Shown here: positions 44,846 to 55,337 of the stretch, piece by piece
Layout of the letters: every line of letters starts with the position of its first letter
Numbering within the stretch: the first letter of the stretch is position 1
Assembly (NCBI GenBank): GCA_027604705.1
Contig: JADHYV010000042.1
Location: 62,001-126,000, forward strand
Direction of reading: 5' to 3'
DNA length: 64,000 nt
Origin: Allomyces arbusculus
Taxonomy: Eukaryota; Blastocladiomycota; Blastocladiomycetes; Blastocladiales; Blastocladiaceae
Notes under the pieces: model-generated
The model's database searches: none
What the model was told of the DNA's origin: nothing
The model's input: the letters and a program-made list of their open reading frames with translations, nothing else
Made by a program: the position numbers and the translations under genes

Positions 44846-45774
44846 CGGGCGTCGCATCGACCTGGCGGCGGGCATGTCGGGTATCTTTTTTTTTTGGCGG
44901 CGCTCGTCATGGCGCCATGTATCTATATCTTCGTGCTTCCGTTTTTGTCCGCCTGGCCGCAGCTGCCGGGCGGACCGTTCTCCCATTTTTGTTGCCGTTG
45001 TAGCCATCTAGTTGCGGTTTTCTTATACAGAGTAAATCGTTATTCCTTTGCATCATCAGCTTGCAGCGCCATCCCATTGCTCCCATCATCAGGCTGCCTT
45101 GGTCACCGTGAAGAGTGCCAGCGCGACGACGCGGCTCGGTGCACGCGACAAGCAGCGCCAGTGGCCCACAGAAGTCTTTGGAGTGGTGGCCGACGCCGTG
45201 GAGATGGAAACGAAGGGCAGTCAGGACGTAGCAGTCATACGTTATTGACGTAAACAATGATCTGCTGCACTGCTTTGCTGGTCATGACCGCGTCACGATG
45301 CCTTGCCGCCCTCTCCACATCTCTCCTCACCAGCTCCATGCTTTCAACTCGCTGCAGCAGACAAACTAACTCGCAGGCGCCGACGCCCTCCGGTTCGATG
45401 ATCTCGCTCTCGCCACCGGGCAATGCACGTGGCGTTTGGCCAGCGGCCCGGCGCTTTTCGCCGACCTTGAAGGGCAGCAGATGGCGCGCCGTGTGTCGCT
45501 GCACGTACCTCGATCCGCAACGTGTACCACGACATGGCCTGCTCCTTCCGCAGTGGCAAGCCATCCTTCCCCCGCCCGACCACGCGCGTCTCGGCGTTCA
45601 CCCGGCGCCACGACCTCTGAGTTGTGCAGCCCCCCGACAACCCGGTCTCAACGAGCACGACGCTCAACTGCGCTCCGCCCAGTGCGCCGCCGCCCGCAAT
45701 GCCGCCCAGATATGAGACGGCGGGTGGTGCGGACGTGATCTATTCCGAAGACTGCGCGGGTACTAGTTGCTTCG
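44846..45774 (+). other. 3' flank of transporter and unidentified gene remnant
   Basis: 44846-45060 is the transporter 3' region, including ATACAGAGTAAAT. About 45470-45770 has coding-like plus-strand pieces (YHDMACSFRSGKPSFPRP, ADVIYSEDCAGTSCFG) interrupted by stops. I do not recognise the source gene. Confidence 0.35.
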
Positions 45775-46080
45775 GCGTGACAGTCATGACTTTCGTGCAA
45801 TGGCCGTCGGATCGACATCTGCGCGAACGCGCCGCCGTGGCGACGTGGCGACCATAGCGAGCACCTGCTCTTTCGCCTTTTGACAACGCTCATTATGGTG
45901 CCGTGTAAATATTTTTTTCCCTTCGGCGAGATCCAGAGATTGGCCGTCTGTTCTTTAGCTTTCCCTTGTTCCTCTTTGGCCCGCCTTGCAGAGGCCGCTG
46001 GGCGGGCCGCTCTCCCAATTTTGTAGCCGTTTGTAGCCATCTACTCGTTGCGGTTTTCTTTTATACAGAGTAAATTGTGA
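45775..46080 (+). pseudogene. Decayed duplicate of the transporter 3' end
   Basis: GTCATGACTTTCGT at 45781-45796 and the following about 290 bp match the last codons and 3' flank of the transporter (44828-45040). Shared landmarks in the same order are GGATCGACAT/GCATCGACCT, GGCGG(G/A)CC followed by CTCCCA, TTGTAGCC, GCGGTTTTCTT and ATACAGAGTAAAT. The stop codon of the parent is CAA here. Divergence is high, so the duplication is not recent. Only the extreme 3' end is present. Confidence 0.65.
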
Positions 46081-47188
46081 ATTCTCCGCATTTGCTTGTT
46101 ACTTCGCGCAGTTTCTTTGCTAATTCTCAGCGGGCTTGCATCAACGGTGATGGACCGAGTCGAGATGTGTGAGGCCACAACTGAGGGTCGCTGACGTTGA
46201 TACATGACCGCAAATAGCCTTGTGCCGCCCTGAAGGCCTTTTCATGCCTGATGCCCTTAAAAACTGGAAAATAAACTGGAAAATATTCAAACCGCATTCA
46301 AGTGTATCATCATACCATGAGCGACCATAACCGTGTGTCGCTCCAGCCTTCCTGGCATCGTACTCTCATTGGTGCAAGAACAGCATGTCAGAAAGCCCAG
46401 CTGATGGTTCCTCAAAGTTGAATGAATTCCGAGAAGGGTTGGAACGATTTTCTCTTTACCGGTCTCCATTCCATTGCCCAATGCATCTGCATTCATGTGG
46501 GAATTTGGCGGTTGATTCGCTCTGCTATCCTCTGCACCCACCAAAGTGACATCGCAGCAAGTGCGCTGATCGTGTGAACGGGGCCCTCGCACAGTCAAAT
46601 TATGTCATCTACATCCGGAACCACGCGCTGCTTGAACGGTGTCAAGGGGGTAGAGACGCATGAAGGCAAGGCCTGCTGCTGGGACCATTGGGTTGAGGAT
46701 CTTCTCACGCTCCAGTGCAAGGAGGCAGGTTCGATTCCTGGCAGCAAGTGATAAACGATATATCCGAAGGAATTGCGCAGCACCTCGTACATGTGATCTT
46801 GATTTTTTGCTCAACCTTTCCATTTCTTTTATGCGACATGGTCCGATGGAGAATATTCTGCTGGGTCCCTGCAGTTTTTATGCACGCGCCGTCTGGCTCA
46901 CCAAACACCTGCATCATTCTGATGGTCCTGAACGTGGCGAGCATCGGCTTGCGGATAAAAACAAGCAGAAAATGATGAGGTTCTGAGCACATTGACGCCA
47001 AGAAAGACACTGCTTGAAATATTGATTACATTTAGTATGTGGAAACAAAAATCAAGGCACTGCTAAGCCGAAGAAATGAGAGATGTACAATCCTATGGCC
47101 TGCAACAATACAATCGCAAAAATCAATTGCCGTCAAATCGAGAGACGGACGATTGGCCCACAACCAACAAGGCCTGCAGTTGATTTGC
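46081..47188. other. Convergent spacer with lower GC, no recognised gene
   Basis: Between the transporter duplicate and the 3' end of chitin synthase. Noticeably more A/T-rich than its surroundings. Contains an exact B-box-like GGTTCGATTCC at 46728-46738, but no complete tRNA fold could be drawn. Confidence 0.35.
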
Positions 47189-50100
47189 TTAGCAGCAGCC
47201 AATCCAGTGGCCAACCCAGTAAACGAGCGACCCGATGAACCGGAACAGCGTGAGCACAAGCACGCAGAGCGACAAAATGAGCAGGTACCAATTTTCGAAC
47301 CCAGGGATTTTGATCCCCAGCGTATCTGGTGACAGTAGGCCGACAATGAGCACGCCATTCACCGCCACCCAGATCCCGACAAATAACGTGCGGAAGCTCT
47401 TGAAGTTTTCCAACTTTTCCTCCTCCTCCCTGGCCTGCCGAGCCGCTTCACTCATATTGGATACATCCATCGGCGGACGCTGGTAATCGGGGCGCATTTT
47501 CGGCTTGATTTCGTCGTCAAGCACACGCGTCTGGCTAGCAAAGTAATCGTTGGGCGGAATTCGTTCAATCGCAGCAAGCACATCCTGTTGGGTGCCGCTG
47601 GCGCTGCCAGCGCTACCATGCGCACCAGCACTGCCACCGCCAGTGTCGCCCTTGGTACCCCACGACAAGTCCGAGATGTTGCAATAGGCGTAGATTTGCA
47701 GGACTGTTGGAGAAGGCGACATGCGTCAGGTGCAGTCAGCTTTTTCTGCAAATGAGAGCATAGCAGAACGTGGAGGTCACCAACGCACCATTGACATAAG
47801 TCGGCAGCAGCAGCGTGTACTGAAGCATGTTGAGGACGACATGGTACCACTCGAGGTAGAGGAACGACGAGACAAAGTAGACGCCATAGGTTGCCACAAG
47901 CGAGACGAGCGTCAACGTGATGAGCGCGCTGGAATCGCCCTGCTTGGTCACATTGGCCAGTTTGAACTGAGCAACCTTGGCGGCCACGTTCGGGTTGACT
48001 TGGAACTGAACCGACGTTGAAATCACCACGAGAACGAGCATTACGAGAGCAATTAGGGCAAAGATCCCAATGATCGTCAAGTATCCGCGCCGAGATGACT
48101 TGGGTGCGTTGCCCAGCGACAGAACAAACGTGAGACAAATGACGAGCACATAGAGTGGCCGCATCAGCTTGAGAATCGCCTTGACGACTTCGTACAGGGC
48201 GGGCGACCTGGCTTTGGTCGGGACCATGCGAATGGTCGCTGCATCCTTGCTCTCCATGAGATCGAGGTATCCTATTGTTCGAGCGACCATAAACGACCTC
48301 ATTCGTTAGTTGAAACTTCCACCACATCGTTCGTCCATCCATTCCCAATCGCAAGTACCTTCGATCACGTAGTAGAACGCAGCGAAGAAATTGGCAAGCG
48401 AGAAGTACGAAAACAAGAAGTTGATGGACGCGTAGAGCAGCTCAATGACAATGCCAAATTTGCGGAAGATCGACTGGCCTGAGGTCAAGAACTTGCCCAT
48501 GTTGCCGACCGCGTAGAGGAACGCAAACGTCGACCCATTGAGCCAGCGGCGGCGCTGACTGATAAATTCCGCGTATGTGGCGGGCGCATCAGTCACAGCC
48601 TGCGAGTCCTTGACATAGCGCAAGATCCATTTGCACTCCTTTTTCGCGACAAGCTCAAAGCACAAAATGCGATCCTCGGCCAGGTACATGTTGGCCGTGA
48701 AAATGTCACCTGAGTTGTGCAGCGTCTCGCCTTTGAAGTACTCTATCAGCGGGCGGCCTTGGAGGGCCGCGTACCGGTAGGCAGAAAAAGCACCAGGAAG
48801 TACCGAAATATACCCAAAGACCGATTCAAGCGGCTTGTCGAGAATGCTGGTGTGAAACATGATAGCATCGTGGTTAGTATCGACTGAACCATCACATAAA
48901 GCCGCAGACGGAGGACCTTGGGCGTTACTAGAAAAGTGAAAACTTAGAACCAAACGTACTTGGACATCTTGTACTCAAAGTTCTGCCCGGCAATGATCGG
49001 GTTGAGCATCGACCAGAAGTTACCCTCAACAGCAATTTCACCACAGGCACCGCCGACTTGTGGGTTCAAGAACGCGCGCCAGAGGCGATAGATCGACTTG
49101 GACTGCGGTTTGGTGCCAACGTCGAGCAAAACGCACACGTTGGGTCTGAGCGACGCGGCAAATGCGTTGAAAAACCAGCGGTGCGAGTTGATTTTCTGTC
49201 CACGACGAGCGAAAACTTCAGTTTGTACGCAGAAACGATGAAAGTGAGAGCGCTCAACAGCATCAGTACCTTGGCGTTGGCCTCCTTCAGGCAAAACAAC
49301 AGCTGCATGGGCACAACCCCTTCCTCTGCGTCACGGTGCGTGACGATGCGAACATCTGTGCGCCAATCAAGTCATATATGCGACCATCTTTCCAAACAAT
49401 ACAGCGCCAAACAGTGATCAAACAGCGTACCTTCCTCTGGCTTTCCCTGCCAGTTCATTTCAGTCGTGACCTCGAAAATATGCGCCTGCGTCTTCTTGCC
49501 GTTTGCGTACTGCCGCATCAAACCCTCTTGATAGCAACCCATCAGCGAGATGAGCGTGAGCGTGTCCTTGTTGATTTTGCTGCGGCCGTCCGAGACGATG
49601 GCGACAACGATCCTTCTCCATCCATTGGCATCCCACCCATCTTGCCTGAGCATTTCGCGGATATTGTTGTGCACGCCCTGGAGAGTAATCATGAGTAAAG
49701 AGCGAGCAGAAGTCGAAATGAGCGTTTGCAACCAAGATAACCACGTACCTGCATCGTTTTGATGAACAGCTCCGGTTCTTCGTTGTACATGGTCACGACT
49801 AAAAGCTCAGATGGTCAGAATCAAGACGAAGTGACGAAATGACAGACGTGCAGACGAACCAATAATTAACTCGATTTCCTGGCCAGTTTGGCGCAGATGG
49901 TAATTTTCGGCGACAAAGTTGTTTGGATCGGCCGTGCATGCCGTGTACCGCAGAGTGCGAAACTCGGTGTCGGAGCTCGAATACATGTCGGAGAGCTGGG
50001 CGGGAACCGGCACATCCATGACCAGATGCTCACCTGGCGAAATGACGACGCTGGAATCGACACGACCCGTTTGGGCCGGAGGACCCATATTGACCAGAGG

Positions 50101-50301
50101 AGCGGGTGTGTGCATCGCCAGATAATCCTGGGCAACGCCCGGGCTGCTGACGGCAGGCATAGCGCACTGCGGATGCTGTGGCAACAGTGGCTGCTGTTGT
50201 TCGTGGTGTGGCTTGGGTTGCATGTGGATGGCCGGCGGCCCTTGGAATGAAGGCATCTGCTGGTGCCCGGGTACCGGCATGTACCCAGAGTTGCTTTGCA
50301 T
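47189..50301 (-). CDS. Chitin synthase, division 1 (class I-III type)
   Basis: Membrane processive glycosyltransferase that polymerises UDP-GlcNAc into chitin. Eight exons: 50301-49860, 49798-49749, 49677-49431, 49355-49270, 49195-48960, 48846-48359, 48271-47789 and 47703-47189, giving 848 residues. Every join restores family sequence: [12 protein letters not shown] across exons 1-2, KPEED across 3-4, [12 protein letters not shown] at exon 5, [14 protein letters not shown] across 5-6, [12 protein letters not shown] across 7-8. Catalytic motifs are intact: EDR at about 411-413 and QRRRW at about 451-455. The hydrophilic N-terminus (about 110 residues, Pro/Gln-rich) is shorter than in many class I enzymes. 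Several transmembrane helices follow the catalytic domain and two close the protein. The exon 6/7 acceptor is chosen for frame ([10 protein letters not shown]). Exon 2 is only 50 nt. Confidence 0.95.
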
Positions 50302-50393
50302 TCTTGGAGAATGGGTCTGGTGTCGAGGCGAAGGCCGGTTGGAAAGAAAGAGTTGCCAGAGGGGTGCAAGAGCGACTGGGCGGACCGAGCTCG

Positions 50394-50402
50394 CCTTTTA
50401 TA
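50394..50402 (-). promoter_or_regulatory. TATA box of chitin synthase gene
   Basis: TATAAAAGG on the minus strand, about 95 bp upstream of the start codon at 50301. This is the cleanest core-promoter match in the window. Confidence 0.65.
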
Positions 50403-50975
50403 GGCAAGGGCCGACGCCGGACTCGATCAGAAAGTGACTTGGAGATGTGGAAAGTCTAATTACTGCTCGCTCCGCTGTCAGTGTGAAGGGCGAACAACTT
50501 CCAGATCACTTGCTGGTCATCAGCAAACGCCGAGGGCACAACAACCACGTCACTTGATCATGGACTGATCCAGCGCGACTTCTGGTATTCATGGGTTGAG
50601 GAACGATATTCTGTACCTATGCTGCTCGTTTGGTGATCTGCTCAGGCAAGCGCACGAGAAGAAAGCCGTATGGTCAACAAATGAACACATAATTAAGCTT
50701 TTGTTGGTTGAACAGGTGTATTATCTTTTACGGCAAGAAAGCTTTCTGACGCTCTTTGTGGGTCAGAAAAACCGAAACATTGGCTCATACTTAATTGTGA
50801 CTCGACGTGACCTGCTCGCTCCTCTGTTACGATTGGTGGGCACATCTATGGAGGCCTTGCAGCATGAACTGGGGTGCCCCGCCCAGTTCAGCGCCCATGG
50901 GGAAGATATGTTTTTTGGTCAGCTTCTGGCCACTTGCAGAACATCCTGAATATCATTGTCCACCACCCGAGCGTC
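50403..50975. other. Upstream region of chitin synthase, partly repeat-derived
   Basis: No gene is seen. From about 50915 it shows diverged similarity to the flank of the second dispersed repeat copy (62031-62160, reversed). Confidence 0.35.
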
Positions 50976-51191
50976 TGCACTCGTCGAGGCAGCGCCGGAG
51001 CGGCCAAGTTCACCCAAGACTCTACTTTCTTAGTTTATGCACCCGTGCCCCAGCTTCGGCCAGTCCAAGGGAGCAGAAGTCCCCGTTCTTAGTTTAAGCA
51101 CCGTGTTGGAACAGCGCGGCCAGGCCAAAAGAGCCCGGGATCGCGGCAATCGTTTGCATCACGTCACTCGAGGGGTGACGTTGCGGGTGAG
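50976..51191 (+). repeat. Dispersed repeat, copy 1
   Basis: About 216 bp, nearly identical to the reverse complement of 61816-62030. It includes an ACGTCAC-N7-GTGACGT palindrome at 51161-51181. The repeat contains no recognisable protein domain. A short open frame shared by both copies (MHPCP, then SKGAEVPVLSLS) is probably fortuitous. It could be a non-autonomous element; no terminal repeats or target duplication could be defined. Confidence 0.85.
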
Positions 51192-51337
51192 TATGAAGTT
51201 GAAGCATGTCTTGAAATTGCGTACCGATTCTTGATGATCACGCTTGTTGCTTGGTGGATAATGAGACTCTGGCTGCCTGATTTGTGGATGTGATGGATGG
51301 GCGGGAGACATGCGTGTGTGGTGCCTCAAACGTCGTT

Positions 51338-51362
51338 AAACGTCATCCATGAGGTGACGTTT
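51338..51362. repeat. Imperfect palindrome AAACGTCA-N9-TGACGTTT
   Basis: Eight-base arms with a 9-nt spacer, containing two TGACGT-type half sites. It lies about 160 bp from a similar palindrome inside the dispersed repeat, between chitin synthase and the O-fucosyltransferase-like gene. Confidence 0.6.
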
Positions 51363-51532
51363 ATGTGATGTGAGCGGCCTCAAGTCTGTTGTCTCAGCAC
51401 CAGGTCCACACCAATCCGCAACCACATCCCGTTCCCCCAAAATCGACCGCTGTTACGTGCGCTACTCATGCAATGCTACCGTTCGCCTACCCAGTCCCAT
51501 CCAAACCCAGTCCCGTTCCTCAAGTCCCAAGC

Positions 51533-53427
51533 TCACACGCGCACCGCGCGCGCCGCACACTTCCTCCCAACCCCGCCCATGACCGTCCCGCAAGCGCGCA
51601 AGACCCACTGCCGCACGACCTGGTACGAGAACGCGTTCCCTTCGGCGCCGACAAACGCGGCTGCGGCACTCGCGACCACGCCGTCGACGGCCGCCCACGC
51701 TGTGGGCGCGGCACGAAGGTGCCGGCCGATGCCCGTTTCGTCGTAGAGAGATAGGAAGTTGGCGAGGGTGATGGTGCACGGGAAGTGGTCCGTGATGGCG
51801 CGGATTTGGGCGGGAGTGGTGGCAATCAGGAAGATGGTCGGGCCGGTCGTGCTTGGGCAGAGCGCGCCTGGTCGGAGGGGAGAAGGACGGGTTACCGGGG
51901 TGCCGCGAGATCGAATGGAGAGGGCAGGGAATGCGTACTGGATTGCTGTTCCAAGCTCGGGTTGAGCGCGAGTTGCGCCTTGATCGCTGCGGCGACGCGG
52001 TGCGCGACAGCCTCGTCGTTGTCCTCGTGCGACCAGAAGTGCGCAGCGACGAACCGGCCGGGTCCGCCGAGAAGCTTGACGATTGACAGCGCCGCCGATT
52101 GCGCGTCGGGACTGGACAAAACGGGTTCGAAGCGCGTCAGTTTCGCATCCACATCGCCTCAACCAGCATCCTCGGAACTGTACCTCAACTTCGGCTTTGC
52201 CGTCGTCTCCATAACCTTCTCCCGCATCTCCACCCACGCCGGCCGCGCCAACACGACCCGATCCTGCGCCGCGAGCGACCCGACCACGACCAGATCCGCA
52301 TCCACAGTCTGCTCCACCAACTCTTCGATCCGAATTGCCGTCGATCTCACCTCATCATCGTCCGTGATCGGCGCATTGCCCGGGACCAGGTACACGTGCG
52401 GTTTGCGCTCGGGTTCCGCCGGGTCCAGCGGCATCCGCACGCCACGCTCGGCCATCGTCGTCGCATCGAGTTCCGGCACGGATTCGCTGGTGGAGGAGCT
52501 TGCGCTCGCGACCGCGCGCATCACAGCAACTGCGCCCGCACGGACCGGGTCCGTATCGTCGTCGTCGACCGCCTCCTTCCCGGCCATCGCGGGCCCGACC
52601 AGCGTCCCCACATCTTGTTCCCCGTGACCCCACCACGACACTTTCCCCGCGGACGCCCACCACCGCGCCGTCTCCGCAAACGTGGTCGTGAACAGCACGT
52701 CCTCGTCGTCGGCCCACTGGAACTCGCCGCACCACGACCGCAACCGGTCGGTCGGGACGTTCAGCAGCGCACGCTGTAAATCGAGCATTGGTGCACTTCT
52801 CAAAGACCCGGGACCGACGAGGAGCGGTGGGACGAGTAAGTTGCGCCCGAGCGCCTTGGCGAGGACCAGCGCGTGCTCGAGCGCTTGTCGCTGTGCTTGG
52901 TACCCGCCGTGCGGGAGGTACGTGAGGTACTTGCCCGGGCGCAGATCGGACGAGGGTGGAGACGCTGCACGGATGGGGGAAATGGGGTCGTCGGGCAAGT
53001 CGTCGTCAAAGTCGACTTGTACGTCGTCGGGCGGTGCCGAACGGGCGACCGCACCCGAGCTGCGCGCGTGGTGACGGGTAGATACAGCGTGGTACGTGAC
53101 GAGTAAGAGCGCGAAAATAGCGATAGCAAGTACGGCGCGGACAAGCCGCGTGCGACTTCGAGAACTTCCAGTCGCCAAAACGGCCGTGCGCCGCCACCAC
53201 CGTACGAACGGGCTCCGAGCGCCGGGCGATGTGGTTCGGGTCGTGCGTGTCGGCAAGTAGAGTTCGGGTCCAGGGCTTCGTGAGCGCGTACGGTCGGAGC
53301 TGCTGGGGCCGACCACGGCGTGAACGGCATCGCGCAACGGCCGCTGCAGGGAAGCGAGCACCCAGTCGAACTGGCGCTCATGGCCGCGTTGCGAGGATTT
53401 TCGCGGCGAGGCGAACGCCGAGATCAT
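51533..53427 (-). CDS. O-fucosyltransferase-like type II membrane protein
   Basis: Exons 53427-52184, 52111-51939 and 51867-51533 give 583 residues. An Arg-rich cytosolic tail of about 95 residues precedes one transmembrane anchor at about 96-115 (RAVLAIAIFALLLVTY), as in Golgi glycosyltransferases. The lumenal domain begins PGKYLTYLPHGGYQAQRQAL then EHALVLAKALGRNLLVPP, the nucleotide-sugar-binding start seen in GDP-fucose protein O-fucosyltransferase-like proteins. It ends with VGAEGNAFSYQVVRQW, comparable to the family's EGNxFS-type motif. The expected HxR segment reads VAAHFWSHEDND, so the Arg of the usual HLR motif is not evident; catalysis may differ or be lost. The joins are supported by frame and by continuity around SPDAQSAALS and QQSSALCPSTTGP. 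Confidence 0.75.
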
Positions 53428-54380
53428 GGTGCGGTTGGTTGGTCGCGAGCTGTTGAAAAGCGATTACTTGAAGAGAGAAAGAAGACGACGAGGAGAGAGC
53501 GTGAAGCTGGAGGATGGGATTGGGAACGGGAGCGATCAGCGACTGTCCACCATGCTCATTGCCCGAGCTGTGAGGACTGTCACCTGACGGTCCTGACAGC
53601 GAGGGACGATGTGTGTTGTCCGAGCCCGAGCCAACACGAGGGGTGCAAGATGTGCCTCCCACCCGGTTTCTCTGCGGCCAGAATGGGCGGCCGACTTTCC
53701 CGTTTTCCCACCCCGTCTTCGACGGGCACATCTGCTCCGTTTTTGGTGTCTCTGATCAGGGAGTGGGGATGCTGACGGGTTGGGGGCGAGGGTTTGTACG
53801 CCTCGACTGGGCTCAGGCGGTCAAGCCTCAGGCGGTCAAGCCAAATTTGTTCATTTCTCAGAACTGATGTTCCATCATATGTTTCATGTTCCTGAGATAG
53901 TGTCGATCGATCAAGCCCATTCAATAAAGGAATAGGCACATCACAGCACCCTGAGGTGCAGCGTACTTGCAATCTATCGGTGGCGTAAGCAGCGAAAGTA
54001 TACCGCCTTGCGCTAATCGTGCATGAGATCGTTCTGGTTTTGCTCACTGTGCATCATCGCCACTTCGAAGCCTCGCTTCAAAGCCGAAGATGAAGTGTGG
54101 CAGGGGCGGGAGGGACACGGTTCGTGACCACTCGGCACTCTCCACCATCTCACCTTCGCTTCTCTTGCGTGCCTGCTGCCTTGCTCATCCGGCGCCCTTC
54201 GAAAAAAGGGACAGCCATCACGACCAGCGCCAGCAACTCCGCGCACCGGCTCAGATCCGCCACGCGCTCTTGAAATCCAGCAACGACTGCGTCGGATCTT
54301 CCCGACCTGTTCCTTCGACTTTTTCCCGACGCACCCGACGAGCACGGCTGGCCCCGCGCGTACGCACCCAATCAACAACC
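53428..54380. promoter_or_regulatory. Divergent upstream region with a 15-bp tandem repeat
   Basis: 953 bp between the O-fucosyltransferase-like gene (-) and the MESH1-type gene (+). CTCAGGCGGTCAAGC occurs twice in tandem at 53812-53841. No TATA box or gene was recognised. Confidence 0.4.
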
Positions 54381-55205
54381 ATGGCGACGCTGCAACTGTT
54401 CAGGGCGAGCGACGACGACGCGCCCACGACGGCGCTGCTCAAGGCCGCGCACTTTGCCGCCATCAAGCACCGCAATCAGATTCGTAAAGACGGCGCTACA
54501 CCTTACATCAACCACCCAATTGGCGTCGCGACGCTTCTGGCAGCCGAAGGCGGCGTGACCGACGTGGCCGTACTGCAGGCGGCCGTGTTGCACGACACGG
54601 TCGAGGACACGGATGCGTCACCGGAGGAAGTGCGTCGATTTTTCGTCAGCGTGATGCGAGATTTGAGTGACGAACGAGGATTGACTTGCGATCCGACGCG
54701 GATGTGATGCGTAGATTCGCGAGTACTTTGGCGACCGCGTCGCGGATCTCGTTGCGGAAGTAACGGATGACACGTCGTTGTGTGCTGGTGCGTTTCTCTC
54801 GCGTTGATCACTCCTTCCTCCCACTTCCACGAACTCACGCTGAACCTGACCGCGCAGCTGACCGGAAACAGCGCCAAGTCGAGACCGTCAGGTCCGCGTC
54901 CGACGACGCCAAGCTCATCAAGCTTGGGGACAAGCTGTACAACCTGAGGGACTTGACGCGCAAGGCGCCCATTGGCTGGACGCCCGAGCGGATTCAGCAG
55001 TACTTTGCGTGGGCCAAGCAGGTCACGGATGGTACGGACGCCGCGGCGCGCATCCTGTCCACCATCGTTTGCCTGGACTGATCAATCGTTCTGGATGATA
55101 GCGTGCAAGCACGTCAACCCGCGACTGGCCGAATTGCTCGACGACCTCTACGAAAACGGCGTGTTTACCTGCAACGGCGAGTCTTACAAGTGCTTGATCG
55201 TGTAG
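54381..55205 (+). CDS. MESH1/HDDC3-type HD-domain hydrolase
   Basis: Predicted Mn-dependent pyrophosphohydrolase related to bacterial SpoT; metazoan MESH1 removes the 3' diphosphate of ppGpp and also acts on NADPH. Exons 54381-54629, 54715-54787, 54858-55031 and 55102-55205 give 199 residues, close to the family's about 180. Motifs: KHRNQIRKDGATPYINHPIG at about 29-48 with the metal-binding His45, AAVLHDTVEDTD with His71-Asp72, and later KLIKLGDKLYNLRDL with the Asp that completes the HD site. The splices restore SPEEIREYFGDRVADLVAEV and AKQVTDACKHVNPRLAELL. No synthetase or regulatory domain is attached, as expected for the stand-alone form. Confidence 0.92.
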
Positions 55206-55337
55206 AAATGAAAATGAAAAAACGTATATGCTCTTGTAGATTTGATTGTTCGTGTGTGCCAAGCTGGCTCGTGGCCAGTTCCTCCAGGTTGAGAAAAAGA
55301 CACTCCAAATGTTTGTATTTCGCGCGAAGCGATCAGC

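Noticed and set aside
46665-46750. tRNA-like sequence with an exact B box (GGTTCGATTCC) and a six-pair acceptor-like match
   Set aside because: No acceptable D arm or anticodon arm could be drawn, the T stem has a mismatch, and the A box is poor. Perhaps a tRNA-derived remnant, but not called as a tRNA.
50976-51191. Dispersed 215-bp repeat as a solo LTR or as a small gene
   Set aside because: No TG...CA ends, flanking duplications or internal coding evidence could be established, and the shared short frame has no start or codon-bias support. Kept as an unclassified repeat.
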